DNA from: Fluviicola sp.
GTDB taxonomy: Bacteria; Bacteroidota; Bacteroidia; Flavobacteriales_D; Crocinitomicaceae
Assembly: GCA_002734065.2 (NCBI GenBank)
Contig: NVXU02000015.1
Coordinates: 1 to 64,000, forward strand
Reading direction: 5' to 3'
DNA: 64,000 nt
A program made the position numbers and the translations under genes. Positions 60,356-64,000 of this stretch are shown in pieces. Below the pieces are notes generated by a model. It worked only from the letters and a program-made list of their open reading frames with translations. It was not told the DNA's origin and searched no databases. Position 1 is the stretch's first letter, and each line of letters opens with the position of its first letter.

Positions 60356-62179
60356 TTAAATTTTAATAATCTTGAATTCTGTCCTTCGGTTCTCTTGATG
60401 TTCTTTTTCAGAACAGCGAACACCATTCTTACATCGGTTAATTAATTGAGACTCACCAAAACCTTTTCCAGTAATCCTATTAGGATTTGAAATTTTACCT
60501 TTAATATAGTCTGCTGATGCTTTCGCACGCTTATCCGATAATGATAAATTAGTTGCATCGCTGCCTCTACTGTCTGTATGTGACCCTAATTCAACTTCCA
60601 TTGAAGGGTTTTCGTTCATCACCTTAACAATCTTATCAAGTTCTAAAGCAGCGTCAGGTCTAATTATATATTTACCCAAATCAAAGTAAATGGGTCGTAC
60701 ATCGATGAGGTCCTCTAAGTTCGTTTCCCCTTCAGTAATTAGCTCCATAGATAAATCAACTTCGTCTGATATTTTATATTGACCTGGCGTGTTAATAATC
60801 TTGTCGTATTTACTAGATTTAGATAAATAACCTTCCGCTACTATTTTTATCATATAATTTAATTTATCATTCAATTTTGCTCCTTCAAGTTTCTTTAAAA
60901 AACTACCTGCAGAGGTTGTTGTATACTCCTCCTCTTCTCCTGTAGATAAATCTACCAAAAATATTTTTGCATTGCCTATTGGCTGGTTCGTTTTACTATC
61001 AGTAATTATTCCCAAAATCGAAATGCCAAAATCTTTATTTAATGTTATATTCCTAGTATATTCTTGGGACGCTTCTATAGTTGGGATTTTCTCAATTGAT
61101 GAATAGTAGCTTTCTAAATCTGTTGCAACTTGATAAGTAGTATTCGGATCAACGTTAAATTGATATTCTCCTTTAGAATTTGTCAAGACTTTGGATATCT
61201 CCTGTCCATTACTACCTAAAACTCGTACTTCAGCATCTGAAAGAGGCGTACCATTCACATCAGTGACAACTCCTTGTAAAAAGCTAACATTTGCAAATTT
61301 TTCACTATTAATGAAATAATAGAGATCGTCACTCCCTTTACCTCCTTCTCGGTTGGAAGAAAAATAACCAGAGTATTGATCACTCGATATAATGAAAGAA
61401 AAATCATCTGCAGGAGAATTTATAGGTGCTTCAAGAGCTTTGACATCACTTACGCCTCCATAAGTTTGAGCAGCATAAATATCCAAGCCCCCCATTCCAT
61501 TATGTCCATCAGAAGAGAAAAATAATATCCCTTCTTTATGTATGAAAGGAAACATTTCATTTCCGGCTGTATTTATCTTTGATCCCATATTCAAAGGTCT
61601 CCCCCATGTTCCGTCTTCATTTCGATTAACTGAATAGATATCAGTCCCGCCGTATCCTCCTGGCATATTAGATGTGAAATACAATGTCATTCCATCACCA
61701 GATAATGAAGGCTGGCCAACACTATAATCTGGATGGTTGAATGGAACATTTTGTGGCTTAGACCACTTTCCAGCAATTAACCTAGATGTCACTATCTTTA
61801 ATGTTAAAACTTCTTTGTTATCGTATTGGTTTTGGGTATATACCATAAAGTCAGAAGCATTATTAAATGAAGCTGGACCTTCATTGTACTTCTTATTTCT
61901 CTTTTTATTGAAATATTTTACATTTTGTAATTCTCCAGCTCCGCCTGGATCCGTGATAAACAAATCATAATATTCCAAATTATTACCGTCCCATTTTCTT
62001 TTTACCACAGTGTTTACATCCCTTGATGATGCAAAAACAATTTGTCCATTAAAAAATGTTGGTCCAAAGTCAGATTCCTCGGAGTTAATTTCCAAATTTC
62101 TAATTTTAAAACGCTCATCCTCTCCTGCGAGAGCATTCAAACTAGACAATACAAGTAATCCTAATATAATTTTTTTCAT
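60356..62179 (-). CDS. OmpA-family protein with PD40 and carboxypeptidase-regulatory-like repeats
   Basis: 607 residues with signal peptide (LGLLVLSSLNALA). N-terminal PD40/WD40-like repeats (about 30-290; TSNMPGGYGGTDIYSV, GHNGMGGLDIYAA, GGKGSDDLYYF) form a propeller. Two carboxypeptidase-regulatory-like beta domains follow (about 300-470; GTPLSDAEVRVLGSNG, QPIGNAKIFLVDL). A C-terminal OmpA domain has FDLGKYIIRPDAALELD, HTDSRGSDATNLSLSDKRAKA. The architecture matches OmpA partners of the PorE type or type-B adhesin modules in Bacteroidota. It follows the PorP/SprF gene by 8 bp. Confidence 0.88.
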   Translation of the reverse strand: MKKIILGLLVLSSLNALAGEDERFKIRNLEINSEESDFGPTFFNGQIVFASSRDVNTVVKRKWDGNNLEYYDLFITDPGGAGELQNVKYFNKKRNKKYNEGPASFNNASDFMVYTQNQYDNKEVLTLKIVTSRLIAGKWSKPQNVPFNHPDYSVGQPSLSGDGMTLYFTSNMPGGYGGTDIYSVNRNEDGTWGRPLNMGSKINTAGNEMFPFIHKEGILFFSSDGHNGMGGLDIYAAQTYGGVSDVKALEAPINSPADDFSFIISSDQYSGYFSSNREGGKGSDDLYYFINSEKFANVSFLQGVVTDVNGTPLSDAEVRVLGSNGQEISKVLTNSKGEYQFNVDPNTTYQVATDLESYYSSIEKIPTIEASQEYTRNITLNKDFGISILGIITDSKTNQPIGNAKIFLVDLSTGEEEEYTTTSAGSFLKKLEGAKLNDKLNYMIKIVAEGYLSKSSKYDKIINTPGQYKISDEVDLSMELITEGETNLEDLIDVRPIYFDLGKYIIRPDAALELDKIVKVMNENPSMEVELGSHTDSRGSDATNLSLSDKRAKASADYIKGKISNPNRITGKGFGESQLINRCKNGVRCSEKEHQENRRTEFKIIKI

Positions 62180-62187
62180 AATTCTAA

Positions 62188-63120
62188 TTAAAAATAACGT
62201 GGTGAAGTAATCTTAGATTTACTCCCTCTATAGAATAAATCATATCTAAGCATCACTTCGTGTGACCCTTGATTATAGGTGATTGTTCTAAAGTTATAAG
62301 AGAAATCATACGAATAACCTATACGCAGGCTTTCTTTGAAAGTATAACCAATTAGAATTCCTACTGCATCATTCCACCTCCACATTGCTCCAATTTCAAA
62401 CTTCTTATTAAAAATAAGCATATTTGTTAAGTCTGCAGTTATAGGTGCACCGTATGTTGCCCTAACGAAGGTTGCTGGTTTCCATTCTATTTTTTTAGAA
62501 AGATTGAAAATACCTCCTGCTGTAAAATAAAAATTCTGAACCTCTTTTGCTCCTAAAGGATCCACATTGTTAATTGAATTTCGATAATTACTCAATAATA
62601 TTTTAGGTGTACTTAATCCGATATAGAAATGCTCATTTGTATAAAGTAAACCAAAACCAAAATCATAAGTAAGGTCATTTCTCGAAGAATTGGCTATTGC
62701 GATATCTCCTGTAGATGTTGATGTTAACGATGACAAATTTCTATCGAATTGCGTTATCCCTCCTTTAATTCCGAATGCTAATCTATTTTTACTATTTAGT
62801 TTAAGCATATAAGCGATATCAACATTTGCAGAGAAGGTGTTTACAGGTCCAATTCTATCATTCATAACAGAAAGCCCCATTGCCAACGTATTTTTATAAA
62901 TTGGTGAGTTAATCGTTAATGTTTGAGTTGTAGGAGCTCCCTCAACACCAATCCATTGACTTCTGTGCAATAAAGTGGCCGAAAACATTCCTCTATTACC
63001 TGCATAGGCAGGATTCACCGCCATTGTATTAAATGCGTAATGAGTAAACATTGGATCTGATTGTGCGCTTACATTAAAAGTAGACACAAAAATTATTAAA
63101 AGCGTAATTATATTTTTCAT
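62188..63120 (-). CDS. PorP/SprF family outer-membrane protein (adhesin partner)
   Basis: 310 residues with signal peptide (LLIIFVSTFNVSA). Hallmarks DPMFTHYAFNTMAVNPAYAGNRG, LLHRSQWIGVEGAP and a barrel ending RITYNQ-like, GSHEVMLRYDL. It is a second, distinct PorP/SprF-type protein, here beside a type-B-sorted adhesin and OmpA protein, the arrangement in which SprF helps SprB-like adhesins reach the surface. The gap to the adhesin stop is 29 bp. Confidence 0.92.
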   Translation of the reverse strand: MKNIITLLIIFVSTFNVSAQSDPMFTHYAFNTMAVNPAYAGNRGMFSATLLHRSQWIGVEGAPTTQTLTINSPIYKNTLAMGLSVMNDRIGPVNTFSANVDIAYMLKLNSKNRLAFGIKGGITQFDRNLSSLTSTSTGDIAIANSSRNDLTYDFGFGLLYTNEHFYIGLSTPKILLSNYRNSINNVDPLGAKEVQNFYFTAGGIFNLSKKIEWKPATFVRATYGAPITADLTNMLIFNKKFEIGAMWRWNDAVGILIGYTFKESLRIGYSYDFSYNFRTITYNQGSHEVMLRYDLFYRGSKSKITSPRYF

Positions 63121-63149
63121 AATGATTCTATTTAAATCTTGTTATTTAA

Positions 63150-64000
63150 TTATCTGGTTAAATAAATATATCCTGTCATTGGTTTTCTTCCGTCACTTAA
63201 TTCAAAAACATAGAAATAAGAACCAACTGGTAATTCGTCATTGTTTACAAAGTTGGGAGCCTCTGATCTTCCATTCCAGTTGTTCTGATAGTTATCCGAA
63301 GAGTACACCAAATTGCCCCATCTATTAAATATTTGCAATTTAGAGTTAGGGTAGTCATAGATGCCTTGAATTTCAAAAACATCATTCACCTCATCAAAAT
63401 TTGGTGAAAAAACTTGTGGAATAATAATTTCGCAAGGATCTGAATCTAGGTAGTTAAAAGAGTCATCGTTATCGCAATTGTCAATTATTCCATCTTCATT
63501 CTCATCATATTCATCAATAGTTAGAATACCATCACCGTCATCATCTGGATCTTGAAAATCAAGTCTCCCATCACCGTCAGTATCATTTGAAGGGAACCAG
63601 TTCATTTCCCAGAAATCATCCCAACCATTATTATTCACATCTGTAAAATTGTCAAGAACTCCATTTTTATCAGCATCATTTTGCCAAGGAGCTGATTCAG
63701 CAATATCAAAAATTCCATCATTATCCGAATCTAAATCTAAATTATCTGGAATACCATCAGAATCTGTATCACCATTATTCGATGAAGTAATTAATTCATC
63801 ATAATCTGATGTTCCATCGTTATCATCATCCAAATCATAATAGTTTACAACTCCATCCATATCTGAATCAGTTGAAACCACAAATACAACTATATCAGTA
63901 ACACAACCAGGTACAGGAAGATTGTCATCACAAACTACATACTCCAGAGTATCTAATCCTTCAAAATCAGTCATGGGAGAATAATTAATAGTTCCATCTG
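63150..64000 (-). CDS. Large adhesin C-terminus, T9SS type B cargo (partial)
   Basis: The frame stays open to the window end, so the gene continues beyond 64000 and only the last 283 or so codons are here. The visible part starts in an Ig-like domain (DGTINYSPMTDFEGLDTLEY), followed by thrombospondin type 3-like Asp-rich calcium repeats (DSDMDGVVNYYDLDDDNDG and others), and ends in the gliding motility-associated C-terminal / T9SS type B sorting domain (VFSPNFDEVNDVFEIQGI, IFNRWGNLVY, PVGSYFYVFEL, then MTGYIYLTR). Type B tails are found on SprB-like adhesins, and the neighbouring PorP/SprF and OmpA genes fit this. Confidence 0.9.
   Translation of the reverse strand, partial: DGTINYSPMTDFEGLDTLEYVVCDDNLPVPGCVTDIVVFVVSTDSDMDGVVNYYDLDDDNDGTSDYDELITSSNNGDTDSDGIPDNLDLDSDNDGIFDIAESAPWQNDADKNGVLDNFTDVNNNGWDDFWEMNWFPSNDTDGDGRLDFQDPDDDGDGILTIDEYDENEDGIIDNCDNDDSFNYLDSDPCEIIIPQVFSPNFDEVNDVFEIQGIYDYPNSKLQIFNRWGNLVYSSDNYQNNWNGRSEAPNFVNNDELPVGSYFYVFELSDGRKPMTGYIYLTR

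Overview
The window is AT-rich DNA from a gliding or type IX secretion-bearing member of the Bacteroidota, most probably Flavobacteriales (a Fluviicola/Crocinitomicaceae-like lineage is an inference, not proven). The evidence is the gliding/T9SS gene set (gldB, gldC, gldD, gldE, gldK, gldL, two gldM copies, gldN, two porP/sprF-like genes), several secreted proteins with T9SS C-terminal sorting domains, Bacteroidota-only families (DUF3127, DUF4296, DUF2797), the conserved neighbourhoods mutY-ssb-gldE-gldD and miaB-sigma54 activator-lptE-secG-groESL, near absence of Shine-Dalgarno signals, and intergenic heptamer repeats. No rRNA, tRNA, CRISPR array, insertion sequence or prophage gene was found.

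Layout. 1-4.8 kb: a heptamer repeat array, a DUF3127 protein with an SSB-like acidic tail, a membrane Schlafen/AlbA_2 protein, a lipoprotein, a GT2 glycosyltransferase with a flippase-like membrane protein, and divergent ruvC. A duplication scar (3' ends of the glycosyltransferase and DUF3127 genes joined together) lies at 1504-1634. 4.9-12.2 kb: a 1052-residue Cys-rich SprB-repeat-like T9SS cargo protein, a DUF4296 lipoprotein plus dihydroorotase, a polyprenol-phosphate mannosyltransferase-like GT2, and an LVIVD-repeat T9SS cargo protein. 12.2-19 kb: recX, RNase E/G, a 30-residue AURKAIP1/COX24-type basic protein missing from the ORF track, an HU protein, then mutY-ssb-gldE-gldD-folK. 19-26.5 kb: an OmpA/TPR lipoprotein, a lamin-tail-like T9SS cargo, a MurG-like glycosyltransferase, clpP and clpX. 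26.6-35.5 kb: an ATPase_2-type ATPase with four 14-bp repeats upstream, trmB, a kelch T9SS cargo, DUF2797, gldC, a four-helix-bundle gene bracketed by repeats, gldB, an outer-membrane beta-barrel, nadE, a ferredoxin, a Rieske-like lipoprotein and a small basic lipoprotein. 35.7-46 kb: an ABC-F ATPase and the T9SS core in transcription order porP/sprF, gldK, gldL, gldM, gldN, terminator, second gldM. 46-60 kb: a ureohydrolase-fold protein with degenerate metal ligands, topA, then the miaB-to-groEL block, a histidine kinase and a potassium channel. 60-64 kb: a candidate structured RNA, a 3' remnant of ahcY, and an OmpA / PorP-SprF / type-B-sorted adhesin module that runs off the window end.

How it works together. 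GldK/L/M/N with GldB/D/E are known parts or assembly factors of the gliding motor and T9SS. The five T9SS-tailed proteins are likely cargo, and the PorP/SprF and OmpA proteins next to the type-B adhesin are likely its dedicated outer-membrane partners. The most unusual points are a complete second gldM in its own transcription unit, the gene-end scars, and a repeat-rich intergenic landscape whose elements (a 30-bp perfect palindrome and heptamer-like tracts) have also entered the coding sequence of the TPR-like gene between lptE and secG.
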